From positions 62,469,312 through 62,533,311 of the forward strand of contig CM057826.1 of NCBI GenBank assembly GCA_030068075.1: a stretch of 64,000 nucleotides of DNA. Direction: 5' to 3'. Every line of letters starts with the position of its first letter. Positions within the stretch are counted from its first letter, which is position 1. The DNA comes from Paguma larvata (Eukaryota > Chordata > Mammalia > Carnivora > Viverridae). Of this stretch, positions 10,815 to 23,034 are shown piece after piece. A program made the position numbers and the translations under genes. The notes under the pieces are model-generated. The model made no database searches and was not told where the DNA came from. It saw only the letters and a program-made list of their open reading frames with translations.

Positions 10815-11000
10815 CTCATCACCAGGATAAATGTAGCTACAAACAATGCGGCGGGCTGGGTGCTAATTTGTCAGACGCAGTGCGCGGCTGTGATTCCGAA
10901 TACATTAACATTTTCACATGAAATCATTTCAATTTTTAGTGATTAAGAAGTATTTGTTTTAAAGCATCAGGATGATTTACTGCAGGCCTGGGGGGTGGTA
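10815..11000. promoter_or_regulatory. Candidate conserved non-coding element A
   Basis: An AT-rich block with retained CpGs inside GC-rich intron: taaatgtagctacaaacaat, tgctaatttgtcagacgc, attccgaatacattaac and ttagtgattaagaag. It lacks repeat features. Homeodomain-like cores (TAATT, ATTA) recur. From 10476 to 10814 the sequence is plain and GC-rich. Confidence 0.45.
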
Positions 11001-11519
11001 GGGGCAGGGGCGGGGAGCCCCCAGATGTGATGTCATTCACGGGCACCAGCGCAAGCAGGGCTCACGCCAGTCATCACCCTACTCCCACCTGTGCCCATCA
11101 CAGGCTTCCTGGGCGTGGGGCCGGCAAGGAGTGAGCATGTTGCAGGACCAGGGGGTGGAGGCCGTGAGGTTTGAGGGTCCCTTGAAGGCACTGGGACCCT
11201 GAAGCCTCAGCCCCCACTCTCTTCTCCCCTCTTCTCCAGGTCATTCAAGACTCACTAAAAGTCACCTCCTCAGAGAGGCTCCCATTGGCCCCCTAACCTA
11301 AGTCAAGTAGCAGCTTAACTTTTGTCTTATTTTCTTCACAGCACTTTGCAACATCAGAGGTGACCTCCTTTACTGACTTCTTTACTTGTTTATTCCTCTC
11401 CCCTCCCCAGCATTAGAATACAAGTTTCTTGAGGGACTGTGGCCTGCTTCCTGCTATCTCCCCTATGCCTAGAACAGGCCTGGCACTAAGTAGAAGCTCA
11501 CTATTTGTTGGCTGGATGA

Positions 11520-11563
11520 GTGAATGGATGGTTGGATGGATGGATGGATGGATGGATGGATGG
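11520..11563 (+). repeat. (GGAT)n microsatellite
   Basis: About eight tandem ggat/gatg units at the end of a ttggctggatgagtgaatgg tail, typical of a simple repeat grown from an L2 3' end. Nothing else is recognised from 11001 to 12184. Confidence 0.9.
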
Positions 11564-12184
11564 GTACAGAAGGGCATGGAAGACCCCTCACCATGCCATG
11601 CATCCTGTCATCCTTGAACCAAGCCCTCTGTGACTTGAGGAATCCCAGCCCTTCCCCAGCAAGCCACCTCTGGTGTTCCAGACTCTGAGCACCTAGGAAA
11701 TACAAGTTTATTAGCACTGGGGCTGTACTCATAGACTCCAACCCGCCCCCCCAACTCTTCCTCATCCCTTCCACTCTTTAGAACCTGTCTTTGCCTCCCT
11801 CGCAGGATGGATGGGAGCTGCTGCAGGGGGCTCCCAAGGGCTTTGGACAGACGATTTCCTCCAGATCCCAGCTGCTGCCAGCCCTCTCCTCCCCTCCTAG
11901 GAGCTCTCAAGCACGATGGCCTCCCCAGAGCAGCTCGCAGGGCAGCCAAGGTCTGGGCACGAAGGATGTGCCTGCAGGGGGCATGTGTGTGGCAAGAATC
12001 CGCTTATGTACTGGCATGTGTGTGATAGGAGGCGCTCAGAGCTTTGCCAAGTGAGAATCAGGCTCCTGCTGGCCACAGTAGCCACTCGGGAGGCCCTTCC
12101 TCACCCTTCTGTACCTCCTAAACTTCTGCAGCCCCTCCCCCCACCCCTGTACCCCCAGATCAGACCCCTCCCCCCACCTTACCC

Positions 12185-12395
12185 CAGTGAAAAGAAAATA
12201 ACTGGAAGCTTTTATCGTTCAGCAGAAGCAACATCAGAAAACAATTATTGTTTTAATTACCTGCTGTCGCCGTACAAGACAGGGAGGTTGTAAAACGCGA
12301 TAAAATCTTTCATGTTAATGGACTGCCAGCCTGGGCCAGGGCACGATTTATGGGACTGCAGCTGGCAATTCCAGTCAGCTGGTGTAGAGGCCCCA
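12185..12395. promoter_or_regulatory. Candidate conserved non-coding element B
   Basis: Abrupt switch from C-rich DNA to gaaaataactggaagctttt, caattattgttttaattacc, ctgtcgccgtacaagac and aaaacgcgataaaatctttc. The CpGs retained inside AT-rich sequence are unusual for neutral intron DNA. No repeat signature is seen. Confidence 0.5.
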
Positions 12396-12884
12396 GGGCC
12401 CGCCTCTCCCTGTCCCTAAGGCCAGGTCTCCAATGCCAAGGGGGATATACCAGCACATACACAGGAGCATCCTGGAGCCTCCATTCCCTGCAGGGTGAAC
12501 CTTGGATTGACCCCTCTTTCTGCTCTGCAGAAAGCAGGGTTGGGCTGGCTCCCTTAAGTAGGCCCTCTGCCCAAACCCTGCCATGCCGTGGCACCCCCAG
12601 CCTCCAGCCACACAGGGCCATTGCTCTGGCACCATCTTGAATTCCAGCACTGCCCAGAGTTGGTCCTGCCCCAAGCCCTCTCGCCTCGAACCTGTCCCTT
12701 CCTCCCTCCCTCCCTCCACCTCCTAGAGCCTGACTGCTGGCCACTGCCTCCTGACAGAGGTCCTCATCTGTCCTCCTGCCCTCAACCAACCCAGCCTTAC
12801 TGCTATACTTGCATCTTCCCAAAGCCCAAAATGGCACACCCCTGCTTGGGAACCCCTGCTCGGGAACCCCTTTTTAAGCACTTT

Positions 12885-13260
12885 CACACATTTGCTCATG
12901 GAAGCCTCACACCAGAGCTTTGAGGAGGTGCTGTCATTATTCTCCCCTTTTACAGATATGAAACTGAGGCATGGAGAAGTCAAGTGTTTGGCTGTCAGTC
13001 CGACTTCATAGGGCTGGTCTAAAGAGTGAATGGGCTAACAGTTGTGAAATGCTTGGAAGAGTGCCAGGAATAGAGTTTACAGTCAATACATTCTAGTTCT
13101 GATAATAATTTTTGTTGTTATTCCTGTTCAGTCTGGAGCAAATCACTTCACTACTTTAGTTACACCTCACTTTCCTCATCTGTAATATGGAGACACGGCT
13201 TACCTATCCTATAGGATAAGGGCATCAAATAAGCCCATGCCATAGTGTGTGGCTTAGAGC
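12885..13260 (+). repeat. MIR / L2-type fragments
   Basis: cccttttacagatatgaaactgaggca, then atcacttcac...cctcactttcctcatctgtaatatgg and tatcctataggataa: two old MIR-like pieces in a row. The intron from 12396 to 12884 shows nothing. Confidence 0.6.
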
Positions 13261-13384
13261 AAGGTGTGTAGTGAGAACTGAGACCCTCTTAGCTGGTGGC
13301 CTTGCTGTCACCATGGTAAGAGTGGTGGAAGTTGAGGTTGTGAAGATAAGCTGAGTCCACATTATGCAGTGGCCCCTAAATACC

Positions 13385-14060
13385 ATACTAAGCAGTTTCA
13401 AGCCATTGCAGAGATAGGGAGCTGCTGAAGATTTTAAATCAGGAAACATGTGATCGGATCTGGGTTTTAGAAGGATCATTAGTGGCCCAATGGCAGATCA
13501 ATGGGTGAGAGAGCAAAGCTCAGAACCAGAAGGATTCAGATGAGGGCTGACAAGGCCTGCACCCTGGCCATGGCAGGGAAAGTACCAAAGCCATGAAGAC
13601 TTGGTGCCAAGCTTGGGTCTGGCATACATGGTGGCCACTTTTGCCTAAAGAATGAAGGTAATTGGCGAACTCCCAGGGCACAGCAGGAATATCTGGGACT
13701 GAGGCCAAGTCCAAGTAGGGAAGAGAATCTTTAGGCCATTGCCAGGGACTGGGGTGGGGCTGCTCTAAGCAACCTCAGGAGGCTGGCCATGTCTCTGGAC
13801 AGGCTTGGGTGCAGGCTGGGAGTCTGCCTGGATGGCTTTGCTTATTAATTCATTCACTCTTCCACTCATTCATACATTCCTTAACTCATGTCCTCCACAA
13901 ATGTTTGCTGAGCACCATTTCTGTACCAGGCTCTGAGCTGGCCCCTGGGGGTGCTGGGAAGTATGACAGCACGCTTCTGGAGCTGATGTTCTAGTGGAGG
14001 AGATGGGCAACGAGCCAGTGAGCAAATGAAGAAATGAAATAATTGCACGCTGTCGAGAGT
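13385..14060 (+). repeat. L2-type ancient repeat debris
   Basis: ggaaacatgtgatcggatctggg, aggatcattagtggc and, from 13840, attcattcactcttccactc, gctgagcaccatttctgtac and gttctagtggaggagatgg are standard wording of old L2-class debris. There is no gene content. From 14061 to 15615 only chance open frames are found. Confidence 0.5.
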
Positions 14061-15615
14061 GCAGAGGAGAACAAAGAAGGAGCTGAGATGGGGTTCCCCC
14101 CTCCTTTCTCCTCCTCGTGGTCCCTGGCCTGTCTGCCTGTGAGAAGTGGCTCTCGGCTCCCTAGCCCTGCCGAGATGCATGGTTGGCATTAGCGGCCCAG
14201 CCTGCCCGATATGTCTCCCTGTCTTCCCTGGATTACTTCCACCATTTTGGCCATCACTTCAGAACTCTAATATATTCCCCAGGGCCCGGGAGGGGCCATT
14301 CATTTAAAGATCTTTCTATGGTGCCTTCTCCTCTGAGGACCCTGAGGGGAAGAAAAATGCCAGGAGAGGACGAAAAAGAGAGCAAGAGGAATCTGATTTC
14401 AGAACTCCCAAGCAGCAGGACAGATGCAGTAGAGAGCAGGGCCCAGCATGCTCAGAGACTTATCTATCCAGTGGCACAAGTACCTTCTCCCTCCCTTTCA
14501 CCTTCTGCCTGCACCCCTGCAGGAGTCTGAGACCCTACAGCCCATCCTCCTAAGGGAAGGCTGTCCCCAGGTGCTGGGAGATGGTGTCCCTGGTTATAAT
14601 TTGGTTTGCGAGTATTCCGCTCCTGTCCTTCCCAATTCGCTGAGGGGCCACACGTGCAGTGTGAGGGATCCTGTGGAGACCAGCCTCCGTGTGTTCCGTT
14701 CCCTGTAGCTGGGCCAGAGTGGCTGGTGAGCTAGTCCCACTCTGTTCCAGGCGGCCAGAGAAAACATGCCAGTGTGGCAGCCCCAAGGCAAAATGGGATT
14801 CAGGAAGGTGATAAGTGTGCTCTGGACCATGGTTGGTGCTCATATGACTCTCTAGGCTGGGAGTCATTACCCCTTTGGGGCTTAGGTGGCAGCTACCTCT
14901 CATGAAAGGGTTCGGAAATTCCAGGTCCCTGCCTGGCACTGTGGACAACTTCTGCACTCTGCGGGGAGTGTGGTCAGGGAGAGAGGTGGCTTCAGAGTGT
15001 CTTGGTGGGGTGACAGGTATTCTCACACAGCTCATGAGGCTGGAAATGGGGCCTCTGGCCAGGGGCTGGCTCTGTACACCTGGAGGTGGACATTGGTATT
15101 GGTGTGACCAAGGAAAAAACATGTGTGCATGGGTGAAGGTGACCTCACTGTGTGCTTGGAAAGCAGGGATGCCCACCCCTGGGGGCTCAGGGTCACCTGT
15201 CAGGCCTGCCTCTCTTCTAAGTGTGAACAGAGGCTGCCTGCCCAGTCCACTGTGTGGCAACACAGCTATCTGGGCCCCCTGCCCATGGCTGAGAGAGGTC
15301 CTCATCCAGAATTCTCTAACCACCCTAGTCCAAATTTCAGGAAATTCCCTGATCCCCTCCCAACAGTTCCAGATGCTCCAGAGCCTCTGATCCATTTCTC
15401 TCATGTGCTGGCATTTTCCTGCCTGGCACTATCCCCTTCCCTCCTGTCAAACATATGAAATCACTGGGCTCCTCAAAGGGCAATGCCAAGTCCCTCCTCA
15501 ACATGCAGGTGTATGAGTGAGTGTGGAAGGAAGTGCGAGTGTGTGAATAAACACTTGTGTGCCTTAGCATGGGTGTAGAGGCACCAGCATCAATATAAAT
15601 GGATGCTTTGATAAA

Positions 15616-15653
15616 GGGCGCGCGCACGTGCGTGTGTGTGTGTGTGTGTGTGT
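15616..15653 (+). repeat. (GC)(GT)n microsatellite
   Basis: gggcgcgcgcacgtgcg followed by an unbroken (tg) run. Alternating purine-pyrimidine sequence. Confidence 0.9.
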
Positions 15654-16264
15654 CCTCTGATTCTCTGTGTATCCTAAATGTTCTGGGGTGTGGGTTCCAT
15701 GTGTAAGTGTATCTTAAAAATGGATTCATCTGGAATTTGAGGCAACTGTTTTATCATTGATAAGGAGCTGACAAAGAAAGGAAACAAAAGGTCTGAATTA
15801 ATAAACAGTGTTCTGGATAGAGAAGTATAAGATGAGAGCTCAGCCAAGAATTGGAGCTAATCTTTTTTTTTAACATTTAAATAAAAGATCTGGAAGAGAA
15901 TGTGTACAGTGAAATCACCAAGTTTGCAGTTAAATCTAAACTCTCCTGGGTGGTAGTAAAATGCCAAGCTGGTGAGGGATAAGCTTTAGGAAAATCTTAT
16001 CTTGAAAGGCAGTGGGCTGGGCAGAGAATGGCCAGCAAGTTTTAGTTTGGGGAAAATAATGCGGATGCTGTCTGAGGGAATATATTTGAAGCTTCTTTCC
16101 TAAGGAGGGACCCAGAAGAGCAATAGAAGGCTGGACATGGTTGGGAAGGGAGTTTGAAATAGGCCATAAATGTTCCCTTCTCCTGACACTTGAGTGAGGG
16201 TTACCTGCATCCAACATTCTGGTTTGCTTATGGTCATGCCTCCTTCAGAGAGCCATCCACCCAA

Positions 16265-16450
16265 GAGTGGGGGGAACCTGGGTTTTACTACAGACTTACA
16301 TGATCTGAGTAATTCATTTCCTATCCTTTACCCTCAGTTTGTTCATCTGTGAAATGGAGGTAATGATCTCTGGGGCCTGCTAAACAGGGAGTGTGAGAGA
16401 CACTGAGACTGCACACAGATGACGATGTATAGGTAACTATAAAGTTCAGT
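16265..16450 (+). repeat. MIR fragment
   Basis: acctgggttttactacagac, cctcagtttgttcatctgtg and aaatggaggtaatgatctc are in MIR order. Stretches 15654-16264 and 16451-18269 are ordinary intron with scattered L2-like scraps (for example near 17040 and 17770). Confidence 0.7.
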
Positions 16451-18269
16451 GCTACCATGAGCAGTTGTTACCAGGAGAGTTGTGATGAGAAGGGAACTGT
16501 GATATAAAATCAGACTTGCCCGCCTGGGACAACTTCAGTGTACAGAGAGAAGCTAAGCAGGAATATGGCAAAAATCTGTTACATCAGAAAGAGCATAGAG
16601 AAGGGACATAGGCTCCTTCACTAAATCCCATCCTGGCAGAATGAACCCATCCCCACTCCTGGACCCCACCAAAACTCGAGAGAGGTAAGTTTAAAACCAA
16701 TAACAGGAAATCCTGCTGCACTCAACAAGGAATAAACTTTGAAAATCATTTCTCCTGGAGATGATACAGGCTGGAAATATAAGTTGCTTTCAGAAAGGTT
16801 TAGATAAGTTCATGGATGGCAGCGTCATAGTGGTTCTTAGGCCAAATCAGGATGTCGGGAGGCCTCCACCCTGTGAGAATGATGTCAGAGAGGAAGTCCC
16901 ATCAGAGCCAAGTTCCTGGGCCAGACCTAACAAGCTGGTAGCCTTGTCTCTGTACGTGTGTCTGGGAGTCTGTATTTAGGACTACTTTGTCTCTATCTGG
17001 TGAAAATGGCTCCTCACTCACCCGTCCGCCTCTATTCTAAAGCTTTACTTCCTCCCCAGTCTCCAAATTCTACCTTCACAGTGTTGATCTCTGAAGGTCA
17101 GCTTCTTGACCATCTTGCCCCTGCCACCTCACCTGTCCTCATAGAGCAGCCACGCCCTCCCTCTGTGTACTGTCATCTAGCACAGGCACCTTGCTTGGCA
17201 GTGCCCATGAACCAATGAGGACTGGAACCTCCTGCCAGGCCCTCCAATTAATGCTGTTGGCATGCAGCCTCTCTCTCCGGCTGCCTGCCCAGGGCCCATC
17301 TCTGCCTGGTTGCCTCTTCCAGGGTCCCCAGCAGAGGCTGGCTGAATGAAGGCTGATGTTCAAGCCCTTCAGGAACCCACAACCCTGGAGAACTTGGGCA
17401 CCTGAGGATGGACTGATACCTATGCTGGGGACAAGGTTACCATCAGGAAACAGGCCTGTTTGGACCTGTGACAGGTTATCTGTCTCATGCAGAAAGTCTT
17501 TAGGGACTGGAATTAGCAAGGGGAAGCAAGGTTACGGAGTCTGCTTCCCCACTGTGGTTCTTAGATGCTTTGAGCCCTCTCCTGTTCACCATGGATGGGC
17601 TGTGTAGGCTCTGTTTTAGCACCACAGATAGCAGTCCCAGACACAGCAAACATTTTCAGCACCACGGGCAGCTCCATGTGGTGTCTTTGCCCCTTCTTAG
17701 GGCTGCTCTGCTGCCTACCTCTGCTATCTCCTCTGGGGAGGTCCCCACCAGCTCCAGAGAATTCATTTATCCACTCACCAAGTTTGACTGAGCACCTACC
17801 TACCTACTCTGTGCCAGTCTCTGTTTTCGATGCTGAGAGCACATTACTGAAGGAAGCAAATACTTGCCCCGTGGATCCTCCATTCTTCCAGCGGTGGACT
17901 CCTGCCCCATTGGCTTCCACTGATGTTCCTAGAACTTGCTCCAGGCAAGGGGGTCCTTCATGCTCACAGAAGGTGAACAGATTATGCCTTCTTACAAACC
18001 TGTTCTGCTGCTTAACTTGTGGAAGGGAGCTGGAGAAGTAGGGAATAGGGATTGGTGAGGCCCAATTCAGATGGTATTTTAGGATTTTTGGAAACCAGTG
18101 TGATCCAGTCGTGCCTCTGCTGAAAAACCTTCCGTGGTCCTCCAGTATCTGTGGAAATAAATAGCGGTTCCCCAATCTGTCATTCAAGCCTCTGGTAAAA
18201 TGTTGCTGCTCCATCTTGCCAGTCTTCATGCCTCTCTTCTCATGTTTCCTACACTCCAGCCAAACTGGA

Positions 18270-18640
18270 TTCTCAGTTAAACATCTTTTGGTTACAATAT
18301 GACAGAAAGCTCAATTCAAACAGACTTAAACAGTAAATGGATGTTATTGACTCTTGTAACTGAAAAGCCCAAAGGTATGGCTGACTCTGAACAAGGCTTG
18401 ATCCACTGGCTCAAACCATGTCAGTCTTCAACTACTCTCTCCATTTCTCTGCTTTGCCTTCTGTGATGTTGGCCATCCTCAGGGCAGCCCCCAACAGCTC
18501 CATACCATCTTGTCTTGGTAACAAAATGACTGCAACGGCCCACTCCCCACATCATTGCCCCCACATCATTCATTCATTGGCTCCCATACCTTTCCCAATC
18601 CAATCGCCAAAGCCAGGACAAGAAATACAAAGAAATACAA
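18270..18640 (+). repeat. Ancient repeat related to 2560-2960
   Basis: ttggttacaatatgacagaa, cagacttaaacagtaaatgg, ttgtaactgaaaagccc and ctccatttctctgctttgcc. Its order parallels the element at 2560-2960. Family not named. Confidence 0.45.
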
Positions 18641-20295
18641 TCAGTTTAAGCCACTCAGGGCCCACTCCTGGAGCTGATGGGGGAGTCATTTCCACCCAAA
18701 CCACACAGCTGAATACAGAACAGCAGGGGATCCCCTAAGAAATGGTTTGGGGGCAAGGGAGGGGTGGAGGCTGGGGAGGAGTCAGCAGGAGTCCAATAAT
18801 TGAGCATGCTCTTTTCCGCTTTTCTGATTTTGCACCTGCTGCTCCCCTGTTGTCCCACCTACTGATACTCTGTGCCATCTTCAAGGCCTTTCTCAAACGC
18901 TACCGCCTTCCTAACACCACTCCCAAAACACCCTTCAGGGAGTCATGTCTGCCTCCTCTGGTCCCTCTCTGCACTTCCAGCTTACTTCTCCCTTCTGTCT
19001 CCCCACCATTCCTTGATCCGCAGGCAGTGAGCGGAGTGGACATGCATCCCAGGGCACGTGTGCTGGATGGAACTGGGTGATGGATGGCCGCTGTCACATT
19101 GGCTCAGTGGGATGGGATAACAGCGTCGCTGAGCCACAGACCGACCAGGAGGACTGGCTGGCTGGGCAGGCCCAGGGCTGTCCCTGATGGCTATGTCCAC
19201 ATGGCCTGGGTTTCACCCCTAGTGAAAGCTTGGACTTGCTCAGTCTGTGGGTAGAGTCTTTGCCTCTGAAGCTATCCTGGCAGTGCCAGTTGAAATGTGA
19301 CAAGAGGGCACATGTGCATGGAGAAGGTGGCCTAGCCTGAAAGTGGAGGCAGTTGGGGGAGGGTCAGTAGGCGTCCCAGAAGAGCAGACACTAGGATCCA
19401 GGCAGCACCCTAGGTTCTTTCTCCTACCTTGGTTTCACCATTTCCTCTTTCTCCTCAAAGTGTTAACCTCCTTCCGGCCTCTCCAGCACTGGCCAGGGGT
19501 GGAGGAGTTGGTGGGGAGAGGAAGGACTTGGGAGGAACCTGCAGGTCTAAGGAAGAGAAGACTGGAGCTGAGTGTTGGAGGGAGGGGGGAGGGATGCAGC
19601 CATGCTAGGGGGAGGTAGATATGAGGTGGTGCAGTGACAGGGATTGGGCTGTGAGCGTGGGGAGGGACCAGAGCCATGATTCATTCCCACCACCAAGACT
19701 TACAGCTTCCCTCAATGAGGTAATACTCACATCGGCACTTTTCCCCTTCAAGCTCTTGTTTTAATAACAATTTGGGCTCAGCAAGGGGCTGACCACATCT
19801 CTTCATCTCTTCTGTTTGATGAAGACCCTCACCTTGTCCAGGAGCCACTGATCTGGAGCAGACCTCAGGGTGGCCAAGGGCTCATGTGAGGGACAAGTAG
19901 GGATTCTCTGTGAGGGAGCTGGTAGGCAGGACAAGAGGGAGGCTTCTTTCCAACCTGGCCCCAGACCTCCCTGATGACCCTCTTCTAAATCACTAAACAA
20001 GGGGATATATTATGTCCAGCCAGCTTCAGAGAAATCTTATTCTGCAGTGGGACAAATGAGATGAGATGACAAGGAGACCTGCCCAGACATCCCCACATTG
20101 ATAGCCTTCTTGCAAAAAAGCAGGTGGAGGCAGGGTTGGTGAGAGCTTCCTGCTTCCTCTACTCTCGCCCTCCTCGTGGGTGTCCCCAGTCATTGAATGG
20201 CCAAGGTGGGAAAGGTTGCTGCCCTCTGACTCCCTCCTTCTGGGTATTTGGGCATGGATTTCCTCACTGGAAAACTCCACCCACCAGACAGAAGG
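18641..20295. other. Intron sequence, L2 scraps only
   Basis: cttcaaggcctttctcaaac...ccacttccagct-type wording near 18880-19010 suggests an L2 remnant. The remainder shows no gene, conserved block or element I can support. Confidence 0.5.
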
Positions 20296-20623
20296 TGTCT
20301 CAGTCTATTCGGGCTGCTGTAACAAAAAATACCACAGACTGGGTGGCTTATAAACAGAAATATATTTCTCAGTTCTGGAGGCTGAGAAGTCCAAGACGAA
20401 GGCACTGGCAGATTCGGTATTTGGTGAGGGACTGCTTCCCGGTTCATAGATGCTGCCTTCTCTCTGTGTCCTCACGTGGCAGCAGAAGGAGTAAGGAGCT
20501 CTCTAGGGTCTGTTTTATGAGGGCACTAATCCCATTCATGAGGCCTTCTAATACCATTGGAGGTTAGGATTTCAACATATGAATTTGAGAGGGGGACACA
20601 AGTATGCCATAGAATGCTATGGC
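20296..20623 (-). mobile_element. MaLR LTR (MST/MLT type)
   Basis: The plus strand reads tgtctcagtctattcgggct, gactgggtggcttataaaca, gttctggaggctgagaagtcc, cactaatcccattcatgagg and ggttaggatttcaacatatg, the reverse complement of an MST-class mammalian LTR. Ends tg...ca. Old; the target duplication was not resolved. Confidence 0.85.
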
Positions 20624-21054
20624 AGAGGGGGATGAATAACTAGGCATTGAATGCCTGCAGTGTGATTTGGTTGTGCGTTGAATGCCACGAATGCCATGGC
20701 AGGTAATGGGAGTATTCTCTTCCACTAAACTTGTAAGGTCATGAAGTCAGACAGCATGATAGTGATCACAAAGCTAACGTTGGAGGGGGTGCCAAACGTC
20801 TGCTCCAATTTATTTCCTTTAAGCCACAGAGCTGCTCAGTGATACAGACAATGTGGGTGACATTTGCAGATGGAGATGTGCTGGAGTCTAAGGGACTTGT
20901 GTAGGTCACGCTGCTAGCCAGAGGTGAAGCTGGGACTCAGACTCAGGCCTTCAGCTCACAGATCAGCATTCTGGCCTGTGTCCCAAGCCTCACCCAGGGA
21001 TCAACCCAGGAATGCTGCGAGAAGCAGTATATCGGGGCGGTATTTGGACATACA

Positions 21055-21230
21055 CCCCGGAGCCAGACTGCTGTTTCTGCCACTTCTAGCAGTGTGATCT
21101 TGGGAAAGTTACTTCACCATTCTGAGCCTCAGATTGTCACCTATAAAATGGGAATAATGATGGTACCTAACTCATGAAGTTGTGGAGAAAATCAAGTGAC
21201 ATGTTATATATGAATGTATATGGTATATAA
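21055..21230 (+). repeat. MIR fragment
   Basis: agccagactgctgtttctgcc, gtgatcttgggaaagttac, cctcagattgtcacctataa, aatgggaataatgatggtacc: a nearly full-length MIR core. The stretch 20624-21054 also carries L2/MIR-like scraps. Confidence 0.8.
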
Positions 21231-21249
21231 AACAAAGAAAGAATTTCTA

Positions 21250-21785
21250 ATCCAGTTAGATACATGCTTGCCATATGTCCTTGCAGTCCCACTCCCAAGA
21301 GAAATGAAGACCTGTCTACCAAAGCCTATATGTGAATGTTCACAGCAGCTATGTAATCACCAAAATCTAGAAATAGCATTGGTGAATGGATAAACAAGCT
21401 ATGGTCCATTCATATAATGGAATACTGCTCAGCAATAAAAAGGAACCAACTACTGATTCAAGCAACAACATCGATGAACCTCAAAAGCATTGTGCTAAGT
21501 GAAAGAAGGCAGGCACAGAAGGCTGCATACTGTATAGTTCCACTTCTGTGACATTCTAGAAGAGGCAAAACTCTAGTGACAGAAAGCAGATCAGTGGTCG
21601 CTGGGCTTGGGAGAAAGGATTGATAGTAAAGGGGCTATAGGGGACTTTTGAGGGGAAACAAAACTGTTCTCTATCTTGATTGTGGTGGTGGATACATTTG
21701 TTAAACCTCATCAGACTATAAATTTAAAGGGGGGGTTATTTTATACATCAAAAAAGACAACCTCGATTTTTAAAAAGCAGAGCCT
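21250..21785 (+). mobile_element. L1 3' end fragment
   Basis: ggaatactgctcagcaataaa, gcaacaacatcgatgaacctc, gtgaaagaaggcaggcacag and tatcttgattgtggtggtgg are the classic end of ORF2 and 3' UTR of an old L1. Sense orientation, 5'-truncated. Confidence 0.9.
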
Positions 21786-22077
21786 GGGGCAGAGTAAACA
21801 CTAAGTAGTAGCTGCCATTATTATTATTGGTACCGTTCAGATCATGATTACCCCTGGAAATCTCTGGATGGGTCGTTCACATCCCAGACCCACCCTGGCT
21901 GTTCACCAGGGCCCACCCTCCTGCACCGGCAGGCTGGGGAGGACACGATGGGGAGTCTCAGCCCACCCCACCCGCTCTGTGGTTGCAGCCAGACAGGGAG
22001 AGGAGCGCACGGGGAGGCGCTCAGCTGTTTCCTGAGTCTGGTTTCCCTCCTGCTGATCCTGTGAGGCACTCAGCGAC

Positions 22078-22300
22078 ACGTTAGCAAGAAAGATGCCATG
22101 AGAAATAAAGTTTGTTATGAATTATTCTTCTTGGGGCTAATTATAGGCACAGAGGATTATTTACAGAGGCAGGAGGCAGCAGGGAGGGAGAGGGGCCCGG
22201 AGGCAAGGCATGGAAACAAGGGCTAGAGAGAGTTAAGCAAATGGGACTGTGTTTGGGGGAGTAAAAGCCCTTTTTAAATGAAAGCTATAACTAACCTCAG
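22078..22300. promoter_or_regulatory. Candidate conserved non-coding element C
   Basis: cacgttagcaagaaagatgc, gaaataaagtttgttatgaa, ggggctaattataggcaca and gaggattatttacagagg: an AT-rich homeodomain-site block between GC-rich neighbours with no repeat wording. Confidence 0.4.
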
Positions 22301-22946
22301 GTCCACGCTGATGAAAGTGTCTCAACAGATGTATCAGACATCCAGGCTTTGTCATGTCCTTGAGACGGACTGGGATCCCATGGCGTGCCAGGGTTCTCTG
22401 GGTGGGGGGGGTGGGGCAAACATGGAATCCCTCCTCCCCCGGAATCCAGGGGGCATGTGGGCCCGTGTCTGCACCACTGCCCAGCCCCGGTCTGTTCTCC
22501 TGGGCTTTTCTTGTTCCTGTTCAGCAGAAGGTTGTTTCTACCCACAGAGGTGGGAGCAGAAGTCAGATTGAGCCAAACATGGGTGCCTGCTGGTTCCAGC
22601 AGGCCAGTGAGAGAAGGGGCCAGGGGGGACGTGGGTGAACTGTGTCATGCCTGGAGAGTGTAGCTGATCATGGCTCAGGGGGTGTGGGCCTGGTGTGGCC
22701 CCATCTCCCTTCTTCACAGTGTTTGCATGAAACGTCTTAGTTTTTAAATGTTGGTTTGAACCTATGAGACACACCTAGAGGCCTGTGAACCAACAGTTTG
22801 CAGCTTCTGAAAGCCAGCCTGGCCTCTTATTGTTCCATTTGAAGACAGAGAACCCAGGCAGGGCTGAGGCTCAGTGCCTCCCCAGCCCATATCCCCCCAA
22901 CCTGCTGTACTCCACCGCCCTCCCCTGCCCAGAGCTTAACAGTTGC

Positions 22947-23034
22947 TACACACACACACACACACACGCACGCACGCACGCACGCATGCACGCACGCACA
23001 CACACACACGCACACACGCGTGCACCGGCGCGCA
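22947..23034. repeat. (CA)n/(CACG)n purine-pyrimidine tract
   Basis: Nearly 90 bp of alternating CA and CG steps, ending cacgcgtgcaccggcgcgc. It has strong Z-DNA potential and would be expected to vary in length. Sequence from 22301 to 22946 has no gene. Confidence 0.95.
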
